Source: TMED14 sp964475135
GTDB lineage: Bacteria > Bacteroidota > Bacteroidia > Flavobacteriales > Schleiferiaceae
DNA length: 64,000 nucleotides
Assembly (NCBI GenBank): GCA_964475135.1
Contig: CAYYWL010000001.1
Coordinates: 62,001-126,000, forward strand
Direction: 5' to 3'
Translations under genes and position numbers: made by a program
Shown: one piece after another, positions 1-8,220 of the stretch
Layout: each line of letters begins with the position of its first letter
How positions within the stretch are numbered: position 1 is the stretch's first letter
Notes under the pieces: model-generated
Databases searched by the model: none
What the model saw: the letters and a program-made list of their open reading frames with translations, nothing else
What the model was told of the DNA's origin: nothing

Positions 1-115
1 AGGAAAGCGTGTTGGTGCTGGTGCCCCATCATCTGCTGGTTCAGATCGTCCGCGTCGCGGAGCCGGTGGTGGCGATCGTGAGCGCCGTCGTCCTAACAAC
101 AATCGTAAAGCCTAA
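1..115 (+). CDS. rpsC: 30S ribosomal protein S3, C-terminal end (partial)
   Basis: The open frame from base 2 to the TAA at 113-115 encodes a 37-residue Gly/Arg/Asn-rich tail ending in NNNRKA. It sits directly before rplP, the position of rpsC in every S10/spc operon. Bacteroidota S3 proteins carry low-complexity basic tails of this sort, but the conserved KH domain lies outside the window. The identification therefore rests on synteny and composition. Spacing to rplP is 5 nt. Confidence 0.85.
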   Translation, partial: GKRVGAGAPSSAGSDRPRRGAGGGDRERRRPNNNRKA

Positions 116-120
116 CTGTC

Positions 121-543
121 ATGCTTCAGCCGAAAAAGACTAAGTTCCGCAAAATGTTTAAGGGCAAAATGAAGGGTAGCGCGCAGCGCGGTGCCACTCT
201 AGCCTTTGGTTCATACGGTATTAAGTCCCTTGAAGAGGTATGGATGACAGCCCGTCAAATTGAGGCTGCCCGTATCGCTGCTACCCGCTACATGAAGCGC
301 GAGGGACAGCTTTGGATTCGAATCTTCCCAGATAAGCCTATCACGAAGAAGCCTCTTGAGGTTCGTATGGGTAAGGGTAAAGGTGCGGTAGAGTACTGGG
401 CGGCTGTGGTTCGTCCAGGTCGTATGCTTTTTGAACTCGATGGAGTTTCTGAGGACATCGCTAAAGAAGCACTTCGCCTTGCGGCTCAGAAGCTTCCTGT
501 AAAGACGAAGTTCGTAGTTCGTCGTGATTTGGTTAATGCTTAA
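121..543 (+). CDS. rplP: 50S ribosomal protein L16
   Basis: 140 residues, the normal length of the family. L16 binds 23S rRNA near the peptidyl-transferase centre and the A-site tRNA elbow. The conserved stretches FGSYGIKSLE, RIFPDKPITKKP and VRMGKGKGAVEYW are all present. The ATG follows rpsC by 5 nt with no Shine-Dalgarno sequence. The stop TAA shares its last A with the rpmC start (TAATG), so the two are translationally coupled. It is part of the unbroken co-directional ribosomal operon. Confidence 0.98.
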   Translation: MLQPKKTKFRKMFKGKMKGSAQRGATLAFGSYGIKSLEEVWMTARQIEAARIAATRYMKREGQLWIRIFPDKPITKKPLEVRMGKGKGAVEYWAAVVRPGRMLFELDGVSEDIAKEALRLAAQKLPVKTKFVVRRDLVNA

Positions 544-746
544 TGCCCCGTACCATGACAACTGCTGAATTGAAGAAAATGAATGCCGAGGAATTGGCAA
601 ACCAGTACCGCACGCAAAAGACGGAACTTCTCGACCTTAAGCGCAAGCACCGTTTGAGCCCGCTTGAGAACCCCATGCGACTCACCGCGCTCCGCAAGGA
701 CGTGGCTCGTTTGGCAACTGAATTGACCCAGCGTTCTAAGAACTAA
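543..746 (+). CDS. rpmC: 50S ribosomal protein L29
   Basis: 67 residues, a helical hairpin protein at the polypeptide exit tunnel. It shows the family signature LRKDVARLATEL in the second helix, and an N-terminal helix rich in Lys and Glu. The start codon overlaps the rplP stop by one base. rpsQ follows after 4 nt. Position between L16 and S17 is the standard order. Confidence 0.96.
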   Translation: MPRTMTTAELKKMNAEELANQYRTQKTELLDLKRKHRLSPLENPMRLTALRKDVARLATELTQRSKN

Positions 747-750
747 TACG

Positions 751-1011
751 ATGGAAAACCAACGCAATCTGCGCAAAGAGCGCATCGGGGTAGTGACCTC
801 GTCAGCTATGGACAAGACGGTTACCGTCAACGTATCACGTCGTGTAAAGCACGGTATGTACGGAAAGTTCATCACTTTCTCTAAGAAGTTTCACGCCCAC
901 GACGAAACGAATGACTGCAACCATGGCGACACTGTTCGCATTATGGAAGTTCGTCCTCTTTCGAAGACTAAGAACTGGCGTGTTGTTGAAATCATTGAGC
1001 GCGCTAAGTAA
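751..1011 (+). CDS. rpsQ: 30S ribosomal protein S17
   Basis: 86 residues, normal length. S17 is an OB-fold protein that binds 16S rRNA early in 30S assembly. Visible hallmarks are RKERIGVVTSSAMDKTVTV near the N terminus, a KFHAHDE turn and the GDTVRIMEVRPLSKTKNWRV segment. It lies between L29 and L14 as in other genomes. Confidence 0.98.
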   Translation: MENQRNLRKERIGVVTSSAMDKTVTVNVSRRVKHGMYGKFITFSKKFHAHDETNDCNHGDTVRIMEVRPLSKTKNWRVVEIIERAK

Positions 1012-1018
1012 TTAAAAG

Positions 1019-1387
1019 ATGCTACAGACAGAATCAAGGCTCCGCGTTGCGGACAATACCGGCGCCAAAGAAGTTTTGGTGATTCGCGTGCTGGGTGGTA
1101 CTCGCCGCCGCTACGCTTCGGTGGGTGACACGATCGTGGTCACTGTAAAGGACGCTACCCCTTCAGGCAATGCCAAAAAAGGTACGGTGTCTAAGGCCGT
1201 GGTTGTTCGCACCAAAAAAGAGATTCGCCGTCCGGATGGTTCATACATCCGTTTCGACGACAACGCATGTGTGCTACTCAATGCAGCTGGAGAAATGCGC
1301 GGTACCCGTGTATTTGGTCCGGTGGCTCGTGAGCTTCGCGACAAGCAGTACATGAAGATTGTTTCACTGGCACCTGAAGTGCTTTAA
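1019..1387 (+). CDS. rplN: 50S ribosomal protein L14
   Basis: 122 residues, exactly the usual size. L14 is a beta-barrel protein at the subunit interface, contacting 16S helix 14 and L19. The opening MLQTESRLRVADNTGAKE and the segment RRPDGSYIRFDDNACVLLN are diagnostic, and the C-terminal GTRVFGPVARELR is intact. It is followed by rplX after 12 nt. Confidence 0.99.
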   Translation: MLQTESRLRVADNTGAKEVLVIRVLGGTRRRYASVGDTIVVTVKDATPSGNAKKGTVSKAVVVRTKKEIRRPDGSYIRFDDNACVLLNAAGEMRGTRVFGPVARELRDKQYMKIVSLAPEVL

Positions 1388-1399
1388 TCGCCTAGTACG

Positions 1400-1717
1400 A
1401 TGGCAAAGTTTCACATTAAAACTGGAGACACTGTAGTGGTGATCGCTGGTGCTCATAAGGGAGAGCAGGGCAAGATTGTTCGAATGATCCCCAAGCAGCA
1501 CCGCGCGATTGTCGAAGGTGTTAACCTGGTCACAAAGCACCTTAAGCCGAGTGCAACCAATCCACAGGGTGGACTCGAGAAAGTCGAAGCGCCCCTTCAT
1601 GTTTCAAACCTTATGCTGCTAGACAGCAAGGGTACGGCAACCCGTACTGGTCTTCGTGTTGAGCCCAACGGAACAAAAGTTCGTGTAGCTAAAAAAACCG
1701 GCGAAGTAATTAAATAA
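1400..1717 (+). CDS. rplX: 50S ribosomal protein L24
   Basis: 105 residues. L24 initiates 50S assembly. A KOW motif covers GDTVVVIAGAHKGEQGKIV at residues 9-27, followed by the EGVNLVTKHLKPS segment typical of bacterial L24. The TAA stop and the ATG of rplE overlap by one base, indicating coupling. Confidence 0.98.
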   Translation: MAKFHIKTGDTVVVIAGAHKGEQGKIVRMIPKQHRAIVEGVNLVTKHLKPSATNPQGGLEKVEAPLHVSNLMLLDSKGTATRTGLRVEPNGTKVRVAKKTGEVIK

Positions 1718-2256
1718 TGGAACCGAATCTAAAATCGAAGTACCTCAGTCAGGTCGTTCCGGCCATGATGGAGCAGTTTTCTTACACGAACCATATGCAG
1801 GTTCCGCGTCTTCAAAAGATTGTTTTGAGCCAAGGCCTTGGGGCTGCAGTTTCTGATAAGAAGCTGATTGAGTATGCTATCGAAGAAATGACCACGATTG
1901 CAGGTCAGAAAGCTGTGGCTACGAAGTCTAAGAAGGACATTTCCAACTTCAAACTTCGCAAGGGAATGCCGGTTGGAGTTCGTGTTACCCTCCGAGGTGA
2001 GCGCATGTACGAATTCCTAGAGCGTCTTTTGGTATCATCACTTCCACGTATCCGTGACTTTCAGGGTCTGAAGGATGGTTTTGATGGACGTGGTAACTAC
2101 ACATTCGGAATTACCGAGCAGATCATTTTCCCAGAAATCGAAATTGACAAGGTGAACCGTATCTCTGGTATGGACATCACATTTGTTACGTCGGCCAATA
2201 CCGACAAGGAGTGCAAGGCACTTCTTCAAAATTTCGGAATGCCTTTTAAGAAGTAA
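1717..2256 (+). CDS. rplE: 50S ribosomal protein L5
   Basis: 179 residues, normal length. L5 forms the 5S RNP and bridge B1b. It carries the signatures LQKIVLSQGLG, AGQKAVATKSKKDISNFKLR and GMPVGVRVTLRG, and ends with a TFVTSANTDKECKALL segment. The start overlaps the rplX stop. rpsN follows after 3 nt. Confidence 0.98.
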   Translation: MEPNLKSKYLSQVVPAMMEQFSYTNHMQVPRLQKIVLSQGLGAAVSDKKLIEYAIEEMTTIAGQKAVATKSKKDISNFKLRKGMPVGVRVTLRGERMYEFLERLLVSSLPRIRDFQGLKDGFDGRGNYTFGITEQIIFPEIEIDKVNRISGMDITFVTSANTDKECKALLQNFGMPFKK

Positions 2257-2259
2257 GCC

Positions 2260-2529
2260 ATGGCAAAAGAATCAATGAAAGCGCGCGAGCGCAAGCGTGA
2301 GGCTCTCGTAGCAAAGTATGCTGCGAAGCGTGCTGCTCTTAAGGAAGCTGGGGACTACGATGCCCTTCAAAAGCTTCCCAAGAACGCATCTCCAGTTCGC
2401 CTTCACAATCGCTGCAAGCTGACCGGTCGTCCTCGTGGATACATGCGTCAGTTTGGTATCTCACGCGTTACGTTCCGCGAGATGGCCCTTAATGGTCTGA
2501 TCCCAGGAGTAAAGAAGAGCAGCTGGTAA
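2260..2529 (+). CDS. rpsN: 30S ribosomal protein S14, zinc-independent form
   Basis: 89 residues, the long S14 form. S14 helps assemble the 30S head. The motif NRCKLTGRPRGYMRQFGISR is intact, but the two CxxC pairs of the short zinc-binding form are absent; only one Cys is present. This is the C-minus type common in Bacteroidota. It lies between L5 and S8, as usual. Confidence 0.97.
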   Translation: MAKESMKARERKREALVAKYAAKRAALKEAGDYDALQKLPKNASPVRLHNRCKLTGRPRGYMRQFGISRVTFREMALNGLIPGVKKSSW

Positions 2530-2548
2530 CCTCAATAGAAGACAAGAA

Positions 2549-2947
2549 ATGTATACTGATCCCATTGCAGATTTTTTGACTCGCCTTCGCAACGGTGCGA
2601 AAGCTGGTCACGCTGTTGTCGAGGTTCCGAGCAGCAAGATGAAGGCTGAAATTGCCCGTATTCTTATGGACCAAGGCTTTATCAAGGACTTTAAAGTTGA
2701 CGAAAACGGCCCGCAGGGCACGCTTAAGGTTGCTCTGAAGTACGATAAGGCATCGAAGCGTTCGGTGATTCGCGGTATTGACCGTGTTTCTCGCCCAGGA
2801 CTTCGCAACTATAAATCCTCTACCGAATTACCCCGTGTAAAGAATGGTCTCGGCATTGCGATCGTGAGCACTTCACACGGTATGATGACCGATAAGGAGG
2901 CCCGCACACAGAATGTAGGCGGTGAAGTTGTTTGTTTCGTTTATTAA
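2549..2947 (+). CDS. rpsH: 30S ribosomal protein S8
   Basis: 132 residues. S8 binds 16S helix 21 and, in enterobacteria, represses the spc operon. It opens with MYTDPIADFLTRLRNG and ends with the typical STSHGMMTDKEA...GGEVVCFVY. The C-terminal domain signature RVSRPGLRNY is present. No unusual feature. Confidence 0.98.
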   Translation: MYTDPIADFLTRLRNGAKAGHAVVEVPSSKMKAEIARILMDQGFIKDFKVDENGPQGTLKVALKYDKASKRSVIRGIDRVSRPGLRNYKSSTELPRVKNGLGIAIVSTSHGMMTDKEARTQNVGGEVVCFVY

Positions 2948-2956
2948 GCATCGAAC

Positions 2957-3511
2957 ATGTCACGAGTTGGTAAATCCCCAATCACAGTCCCCGCAGGCGT
3001 AGAGCTTTCGATTGAGGGAAGTGTGGTTACCGTTAAAGGAAAACTAGGAACATTGACCCAGTCAATCAATCCTGAAATTACGTTCGAGCGTGAAGGTGAC
3101 GTGTTGACTGTTATTCGTCCTACGGACAATAAGCTTCACCGCGCCCAGCATGGCCTCTACCGTGCCCTGATCAATAACATGATTCAAGGTGTATCGCAAG
3201 GTTTCCAGAAGAAGTTGGAGCTTGTAGGTGTAGGTTACCGTGCTTCACACCAAGGTCAAAACCTCGAGCTTTCACTTGGTTACTCGCACATTTTTGTTCT
3301 TCAGGTTCCTACGGAGGTTAGCCTCAATACGGTTTCAGAAAAAGGTAAGAACCCAATTGTAGAATTGGCTTCGTACGACAAGCAATTGCTTGGAGCAGTT
3401 GCCGCTAAAATTCGCAGCTTGCGCAAGCCTGAGCCGTTTAAGGGTAAGGGTGTTCGCTACGTCGGTGAGATTGTTCGCCGCAAAGCTGGTAAGTCTGGTG
3501 CTAAGAAGTAA
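2957..3511 (+). CDS. rplF: 50S ribosomal protein L6
   Basis: 184 residues with two L6 alpha-beta domains. It starts with MSRVGKSPITVPAGVE and contains the L6 signature PEPFKGKGVRYVGE in the second domain. L6 sits near the factor-binding site and the sarcin-ricin loop. The C terminus is basic (RRKAGKSGAKK). Confidence 0.98.
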   Translation: MSRVGKSPITVPAGVELSIEGSVVTVKGKLGTLTQSINPEITFEREGDVLTVIRPTDNKLHRAQHGLYRALINNMIQGVSQGFQKKLELVGVGYRASHQGQNLELSLGYSHIFVLQVPTEVSLNTVSEKGKNPIVELASYDKQLLGAVAAKIRSLRKPEPFKGKGVRYVGEIVRRKAGKSGAKK

Positions 3512-3517
3512 GATATT

Positions 3518-3874
3518 ATGGCAACGAAAAGTTTAACTCGTCGCGAGCGCATTCACCTGCGCGTTCGCAAAGTGGTCGAAGGAACGGCATCACGTCCTCG
3601 CTTGGCCGTGTTCCGTTCTAGTAAAGAAATTTACGCACAGGTCATTGATGACCAATCTGGTGTAACACTTTGTTCGGCCACTTCGCTCAAGAAGTCAGGC
3701 CGTGAAGTGAGCGGTTCCAAACTGGAGCAAGCTCGTCAGGTTGGAATCAAAGTTGCGGAGCTTGCAAAGGCGAAGGGCATTGAGAATGTATCATTTGACC
3801 GCGGTGGGTTTTTGTACCACGGACGTGTAAAATCATTGGCTGAAGGAGCACGCGAAGGCGGCTTGAATTTCTAA
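3518..3874 (+). CDS. rplR: 50S ribosomal protein L18
   Basis: 118 residues, normal length. L18 binds 5S rRNA with L5. Features include RPRLAVFRSSKEIYAQVIDD in the first half and the conserved C-terminal FDRGGFLYHGRVKSLAEGAREGGL. It lies 6 nt after rplF and 7 nt before rpsE. Confidence 0.98.
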   Translation: MATKSLTRRERIHLRVRKVVEGTASRPRLAVFRSSKEIYAQVIDDQSGVTLCSATSLKKSGREVSGSKLEQARQVGIKVAELAKAKGIENVSFDRGGFLYHGRVKSLAEGAREGGLNF

Positions 3875-3881
3875 GATCGTT

Positions 3882-4400
3882 ATGAAAGAGATTGCATCTA
3901 AAAAAGTAAAGCCAAGCGGCTTGGAGCTTGTTGACCGCCTCGTAGGTGTTCAGCGCGTAACCAAAACCACTAAAGGTGGCCGTACATTCTCATTTACCGC
4001 AATTGTTGTTGTTGGTGACGAGCACGGTATTGGTGGCTACGGCTTGGGTAAGTCAAAAGAAGTTTCTGAGGCCGTGACCAAGGGAATTGAAGACGCCAAG
4101 AAAAACCTGTACAAGTTTCCTGTTTCAAAGGGAACTGTTCCCCATGAGCAAGACGGTAAGTTTGGTGGAGCGCGCGTATTCCTGCGCCCTGCGTCAAGCG
4201 GTACTGGTGTAATCGCCGGTGGTGCAATGCGTGCCGTTCTTGAGTGTGTTGGTGTTCACGACGTTCTTGCGAAGAGTAAGGGGTCATCAAACCCGCACAA
4301 CCTTGTAAAGGCAACGTTTGAAGCACTGCACTTGATGCGCGATGCGCACCAGGTGGCCAAGACACGCGGTATTGCCTTAAATAAAGTATTCAACGGTTAA
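3882..4400 (+). CDS. rpsE: 30S ribosomal protein S5
   Basis: 172 residues with an S5 N-terminal double-stranded RNA-binding fold and a C-terminal domain. S5 shapes the mRNA entry site and affects decoding fidelity. The signature GDEHGIGGYGLGKSKEVSEA and the segment RPASSGTGVIAGGAMRAVLE are clear. The order L18-S5-L30 is canonical. Confidence 0.98.
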   Translation: MKEIASKKVKPSGLELVDRLVGVQRVTKTTKGGRTFSFTAIVVVGDEHGIGGYGLGKSKEVSEAVTKGIEDAKKNLYKFPVSKGTVPHEQDGKFGGARVFLRPASSGTGVIAGGAMRAVLECVGVHDVLAKSKGSSNPHNLVKATFEALHLMRDAHQVAKTRGIALNKVFNG

Positions 4401-4413
4401 TTCATACGATACC

Positions 4414-4599
4414 ATGGCACGTATTAAAGTCACAAAGGTTCGCAGTACGATTGACCGTCCGCCGTACCAAAAAGCAACGATGGAGGCCCTTGGCCTTCGT
4501 AAGATGAATCAGTGTGTGGAGCACGAGGCTACTCCCCAAATTTTGGGAATGGTACGCGCGGTGAACCACTTAGTTAAAGTTGAAGAAGTTAACGCCTAA
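4414..4599 (+). CDS. rpmD: 50S ribosomal protein L30
   Basis: 61 residues, the usual size for the short bacterial L30. It begins ARIKVTKVRSTIDRPPYQK and has the GLRKMNQCVEHEATPQILGMV core. It lies between S5 and L15 as in other bacteria. Confidence 0.97.
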   Translation: MARIKVTKVRSTIDRPPYQKATMEALGLRKMNQCVEHEATPQILGMVRAVNHLVKVEEVNA

Positions 4600-4604
4600 T
4601 TATC

Positions 4605-5069
4605 ATGGCAGCATTGCACGAACTTAAGCCTGCTCCTGGAGCAGTGAAGACCAAGAAGCGCCTCGGGCGCGGAGAAGGTACGGGTAACGGTGGAACCGCC
4701 GGGGCTGGCCACAAGGGTCAAAAGGCTCGTACGGGCTACAGCAAGAAAATTGGTTTTGAAGGTGGTCAAATGCCCCTTCAGCGCCGCGTTCCTAAGTTTG
4801 GTTTCAAGAATCCAAACCGTGTGGAGTTCCGTGCAATCAATCTTGATGTGCTCGCTCAGATGGCCGAAAACCACAAGATTACTGAAATCGGTCCTTTGGA
4901 ATTGGTACAATTTGGATTGGCTGGTAAGAATGACCTTATTAAGGTTTTGGGTCGTGGTGAAGTGACAAGCGCACTTACCGTAACTGTTCACAAGGTGAGT
5001 CAATCTGCTGCTGCGGCTATAGCTGCTGCCGGTGGAAGTGTTAACCTCCTTCAAGGCAAGGCTGAGTAA
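4605..5069 (+). CDS. rplO: 50S ribosomal protein L15
   Basis: 154 residues. L15 is a late-assembly 50S protein. The glycine/basic N-terminal extension (LGRGEGTGNGGTAGAGHKG) and the block FEGGQMPLQRRVPKFGF are diagnostic. The C-terminal globular part ends in a VHKVSQSAAAAIAAAGG helix-strand. The TAA stop overlaps the secY ATG by one base. Confidence 0.98.
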   Translation: MAALHELKPAPGAVKTKKRLGRGEGTGNGGTAGAGHKGQKARTGYSKKIGFEGGQMPLQRRVPKFGFKNPNRVEFRAINLDVLAQMAENHKITEIGPLELVQFGLAGKNDLIKVLGRGEVTSALTVTVHKVSQSAAAAIAAAGGSVNLLQGKAE

Positions 5070-6403
5070 TGAAGAAGCTCATCGAAACCTTTCGGAACAT
5101 CTGGGCCATCCAGGAGTTGCGTGATAAGATCACGTTGACTCTCGGATTGCTTTTGGTGTACCGCTTGGGTTCTAATGTGGTCCTGCCGGGTATTGATCCG
5201 ACGAGCTTGGACCAACTTCAGAACCAGGCCTCTGAAGGTTTGGTTGGTTTGATCAATGCCTTCTCGGGTGGTGCCTTCGCAAATGCGTCGGTTCTCGCAC
5301 TCGGAATCATGCCATACATCTCAGCATCGATCTTTATGCAGCTTGCAGGATTGGCAATTCCAGCTATTAGCAAAATGCAAAAGGAGGGAGAGTCAGGCCG
5401 ACGCAAGTTGAACCAAATCACCCGCTACTTGACCATTTTGGTTGTAGCAGCTCAGGCTCCAGGTTACATTACCAACTTGATGTACCAGGGCGTTGAAATT
5501 ACCCTTCCGACCACGGCATTTTGGTTTTCTGCATGGATAACATTGATTGCTGGAACCATTTTCGCAATGTGGTTAGGTGAGAAGATTACAGACAAGGGTA
5601 TCGGAAACGGTATTTCGTTGCTCATCATGATCGGTATTATTGCATCGTTCCCGCAGTCGTTCTTGCAAGAGCTTGTGACTCAGTTGAGTCCTGCTGGTGG
5701 AGGCTGGATTGTGTTCCTGCTTGAAATGGTGGCCTTGTACCTGGTAATTCTGTTTGCCATCGCATTGACTCAGGCTGTTCGTCAAATTCCTTTGGAATAT
5801 GCAAAGCGTGTGGCGGGTGGAAGCTCAAAGTCATTGGGGCGCAGCTACTTGCCAGTACGTGTAAATGCCTCTGGTGTCATGCCAATCATCTTTGCTCAGG
5901 CACTAATGTTTATTCCGTTGACCATTGTACAGTACGCTGGTCTGGAGGGTACAGGTACGACTTGGATGGTCGATGTATTTGGTGACATTCAAGGCTTTTG
6001 GTACAACTTCGTGTTTGTAGCGCTGATCCTTGTCTTCACTTACTTCTACACGGCAATTCAAATTAATACGACGCAGATCTCTGATGATTTGATGCGCAAC
6101 GGCGGTTTTGTCCCTGGTGTTAAGCCAGGCGGTGATACGGCTCGTTTTATTGACGATGTGCTTGCGAAGATTACGCTACCTGGAGCTCTCTTGCTCTCAG
6201 CGATAGCTATTCTTCCAGCCATCTTGATGAATTTTGGTGTGAGTATGACCTGGGCTCAGTTCTACGGCGGAACCTCACTTTTGATCATTGTAGGAGTTGT
6301 ACTTGATACACTCATGCAAGTAGAAAGCTACCTCCTGAACCGTCACTATGATGGACTCATGGACGGAGGTCGTATTCGTGGACGTAACGCGGAATCGCTG
6401 TAA
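5069..6403 (+). CDS. secY: Sec translocase channel subunit SecY
   Basis: 444 residues with ten predicted membrane segments. SecY forms the protein-conducting channel of the general secretion pathway in the inner membrane. Visible marks are the plug region after TM1, the first SecY signature around FSGGAFANASVLALGIMPYI, the cytoplasmic loop PLEYAKRVAGG used by SecA and ribosomes, and the C-terminal YDGLMDGGRIRGR. It is translationally coupled to rplO and followed after 3 nt by infA. Confidence 0.98.
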   Translation: MKKLIETFRNIWAIQELRDKITLTLGLLLVYRLGSNVVLPGIDPTSLDQLQNQASEGLVGLINAFSGGAFANASVLALGIMPYISASIFMQLAGLAIPAISKMQKEGESGRRKLNQITRYLTILVVAAQAPGYITNLMYQGVEITLPTTAFWFSAWITLIAGTIFAMWLGEKITDKGIGNGISLLIMIGIIASFPQSFLQELVTQLSPAGGGWIVFLLEMVALYLVILFAIALTQAVRQIPLEYAKRVAGGSSKSLGRSYLPVRVNASGVMPIIFAQALMFIPLTIVQYAGLEGTGTTWMVDVFGDIQGFWYNFVFVALILVFTYFYTAIQINTTQISDDLMRNGGFVPGVKPGGDTARFIDDVLAKITLPGALLLSAIAILPAILMNFGVSMTWAQFYGGTSLLIIVGVVLDTLMQVESYLLNRHYDGLMDGGRIRGRNAESL

Positions 6404-6406
6404 GCT

Positions 6407-6622
6407 ATGTCAAAGCAAGGAGCAATTACGCAAGATGGTACCATCACTGAGAACCTCTCAAACGCAATGTTTCGCGTTGAGTTGGAGAACGGTCACGTGG
6501 TCACCGCTCACATCTCTGGCAAGATGCGCATGCACTACATCAAACTTTTGCCTGGAGATCGTGTGAAGTTGGAGTTATCTCCGTACGACTTGTCGAAAGC
6601 ACGAATTGTATACCGCTACTAA
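6407..6622 (+). CDS. infA: Translation initiation factor IF-1
   Basis: 71 residues, a single OB-fold S1-like domain that binds the 30S A site during initiation. It reads KQGAITQDGTITENLSNAMF through GKMRMHYIKLLPGDRVKLELSPYDL, the standard IF-1 pattern. Its place between secY and rpmJ is the common Bacteroidota and Gram-positive arrangement. Confidence 0.98.
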   Translation: MSKQGAITQDGTITENLSNAMFRVELENGHVVTAHISGKMRMHYIKLLPGDRVKLELSPYDLSKARIVYRY

Positions 6623-6647
6623 ACAGAACGTTTTTTAATCGCAACCG

Positions 6648-6764
6648 ATGAAAGTAAGAGCATCACTCAAAAAGCGCAGCGCGGACTGTAAAATTGTTCG
6701 CCGCAAGGGCCGCCTATACATTATTAACAAGAAAAATCCGAAGCTCAAGCAGCGTCAGGGCTAA
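6648..6764 (+). CDS. rpmJ: 50S ribosomal protein L36, zinc-free form
   Basis: A 38-residue gene with ATG at 6648-6650 and TAA at 6762-6764. It encodes MKVRASLKKRSADCKIVRRK followed by the GRLYIINKKNPKLKQRQG tail, clearly L36. The C-C-C-H zinc ribbon of the usual form is reduced to one Cys (residue 14), with Asn and Lys where later ligands would be. This is the C-minus form. It lies 25 nt after infA and 18 nt before rpsM. Confidence 0.97.
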   Translation: MKVRASLKKRSADCKIVRRKGRLYIINKKNPKLKQRQG

Positions 6765-6782
6765 TCCAATCCGAACAGAAGA

Positions 6783-7160
6783 ATGGCACGTATTGCAGGT
6801 ATTGACCTCCCCCGGAACAAGCGCGGTGAAATCGGCTTGACCTATATCTACGGAATTGGGCGCTCAAAGGCCCAAACAATTTTGAATACTGTGGGCGTTG
6901 ACGTCAACATCAAGGTTCAAGATTGGACGGACGAGCAGCTCCAATTGATCCGTGATTACATCACCGGCAGCATGAAAGTTGAAGGTGAACTTCGTTCGGA
7001 GGTTTCAATGAGTATCAAGCGCCTCATGGATATCGGTTGCCAGCGTGGCATCCGACACCGTCTTGGTCTGCCCCTACGCGGACAGCGTACGAAGAACAAC
7101 AGTCGTACTCGTAAGGGTAAGCGCAAGACTGTAGCAAACAAGAAGAAGGCAACTAAATAA
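6783..7160 (+). CDS. rpsM: 30S ribosomal protein S13
   Basis: 125 residues. S13 sits at the top of the 30S head and contacts P-site tRNA. It begins ARIAGIDLPRNKRGEIGLTY, has the helix-hairpin-helix segment YIYGIGRSKAQTIL, and the signature RGIRHRLGLPLRGQRTKNN. The C-terminal tail is highly basic. Confidence 0.98.
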   Translation: MARIAGIDLPRNKRGEIGLTYIYGIGRSKAQTILNTVGVDVNIKVQDWTDEQLQLIRDYITGSMKVEGELRSEVSMSIKRLMDIGCQRGIRHRLGLPLRGQRTKNNSRTRKGKRKTVANKKKATK

Positions 7161-7179
7161 GCACTAAGCGTTAGAAGCG

Positions 7180-7581
7180 ATGGCAAAACAGAATTCTAAA
7201 ACCGCGAAGACTACTAAAAAGCGGAAGGTTAAAGTGGAATCGGTGGGCGAAGCGCACATCAGTACCACGTTCAACAACATCATCATTGCGTTGACGAATA
7301 CCCAGGGTCAGGTGATCTCTTGGTCTTCGGCCGGCAAAATGGGGTTCCGCGGATCTAAGAAGAACACTCCCTACGCCGCTCAAGTAGCTGCGGAGCAGGC
7401 TGCCGGTGTAGCCATGGAAGCTGGTCTTCGCAAGGTCAAGGTCTTTGTTAAGGGTCCAGGTAACGGTCGTGAAAGCGCGATCCGTAGCCTCGCCAACACG
7501 GGTATCGAGGTAACCGAAATCATGGATATCACTCCGATTCCACACAACGGTTGCCGTCCCCCGAAGCGCCGCCGCGTATAA
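7180..7581 (+). CDS. rpsK: 30S ribosomal protein S11
   Basis: 133 residues. S11 lies on the 30S platform near the mRNA exit. After a Lys-rich N terminus come the conserved HISTTFNNIIIALTNTQGQV and WSSAGKMGFRGSKKNTPYAA segments, and the C terminus DITPIPHNGCRPPKRRRV. Spacing to rpsD is 27 nt. Confidence 0.98.
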   Translation: MAKQNSKTAKTTKKRKVKVESVGEAHISTTFNNIIIALTNTQGQVISWSSAGKMGFRGSKKNTPYAAQVAAEQAAGVAMEAGLRKVKVFVKGPGNGRESAIRSLANTGIEVTEIMDITPIPHNGCRPPKRRRV

Positions 7582-7608
7582 TCATTTAGTAAAAAGAAGC
7601 AGAAAGAT

Positions 7609-8217
7609 ATGGCACGTTACCGAGGTCCTGTTACGAAAATCGCCCGTCGTTTTGGCGAACCCATCTTTGGTCCTGACCGTTCACTGGACAAGCGCAACTA
7701 CCCTCCAGGGCAGCACGGCTTCCAGCGCAAGCGCGGAAAGAAAAGCGAATACTCCGTTCAGCTTGCTGAAAAGCAGAAGGCGAAGTACACCTACGGCATT
7801 TTGGAGCGCCAGTTCCGCATTATGTTCGACCACGCTTCCCGCTCTAAGGGCATTACCGGTGAGGTATTGCTTCAGCTGTGTGAGCGTCGCTTGGACAATG
7901 TAGTCTACCGTCTGGGCATTGCCCCAACGCGTCGTGCGGCTCGTCAGTTGGTGACACACTGCCACGTAACTGTGAATGGTGAAGTCCTCAACATTCCTTC
8001 GTACTCTGTTACACTGAATGATGTGATTGCGATCCGCGAGCGTTCTAAATCACTTGAGGTTGTGTCGAACAGCCTTGGTTCGAACCGTTCGGACCAGTAC
8101 CCATGGATGGAATGGAATTCCGCTACGATGAGTGGTAAAATGCTCAGCGTTCCAACTCGCGACATGATCCCTGAAAACATCAAGGAACAGTTGATTGTCG
8201 AACTCTACTCGAAATAA
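7609..8217 (+). CDS. rpsD: 30S ribosomal protein S4
   Basis: 202 residues. S4 is a primary 16S rRNA binder at the 30S body. The N-terminal domain lacks the CxxC zinc cluster found in some bacteria. The S4 RNA-binding domain is centred on residues 92-155 (RRLDNVVYRLGIAPTRRAARQ...HVTVNG). The C terminus is IVELYSK. rpoA begins 3 nt downstream. Confidence 0.98.
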   Translation: MARYRGPVTKIARRFGEPIFGPDRSLDKRNYPPGQHGFQRKRGKKSEYSVQLAEKQKAKYTYGILERQFRIMFDHASRSKGITGEVLLQLCERRLDNVVYRLGIAPTRRAARQLVTHCHVTVNGEVLNIPSYSVTLNDVIAIRERSKSLEVVSNSLGSNRSDQYPWMEWNSATMSGKMLSVPTRDMIPENIKEQLIVELYSK

Positions 8218-8220
8218 GTT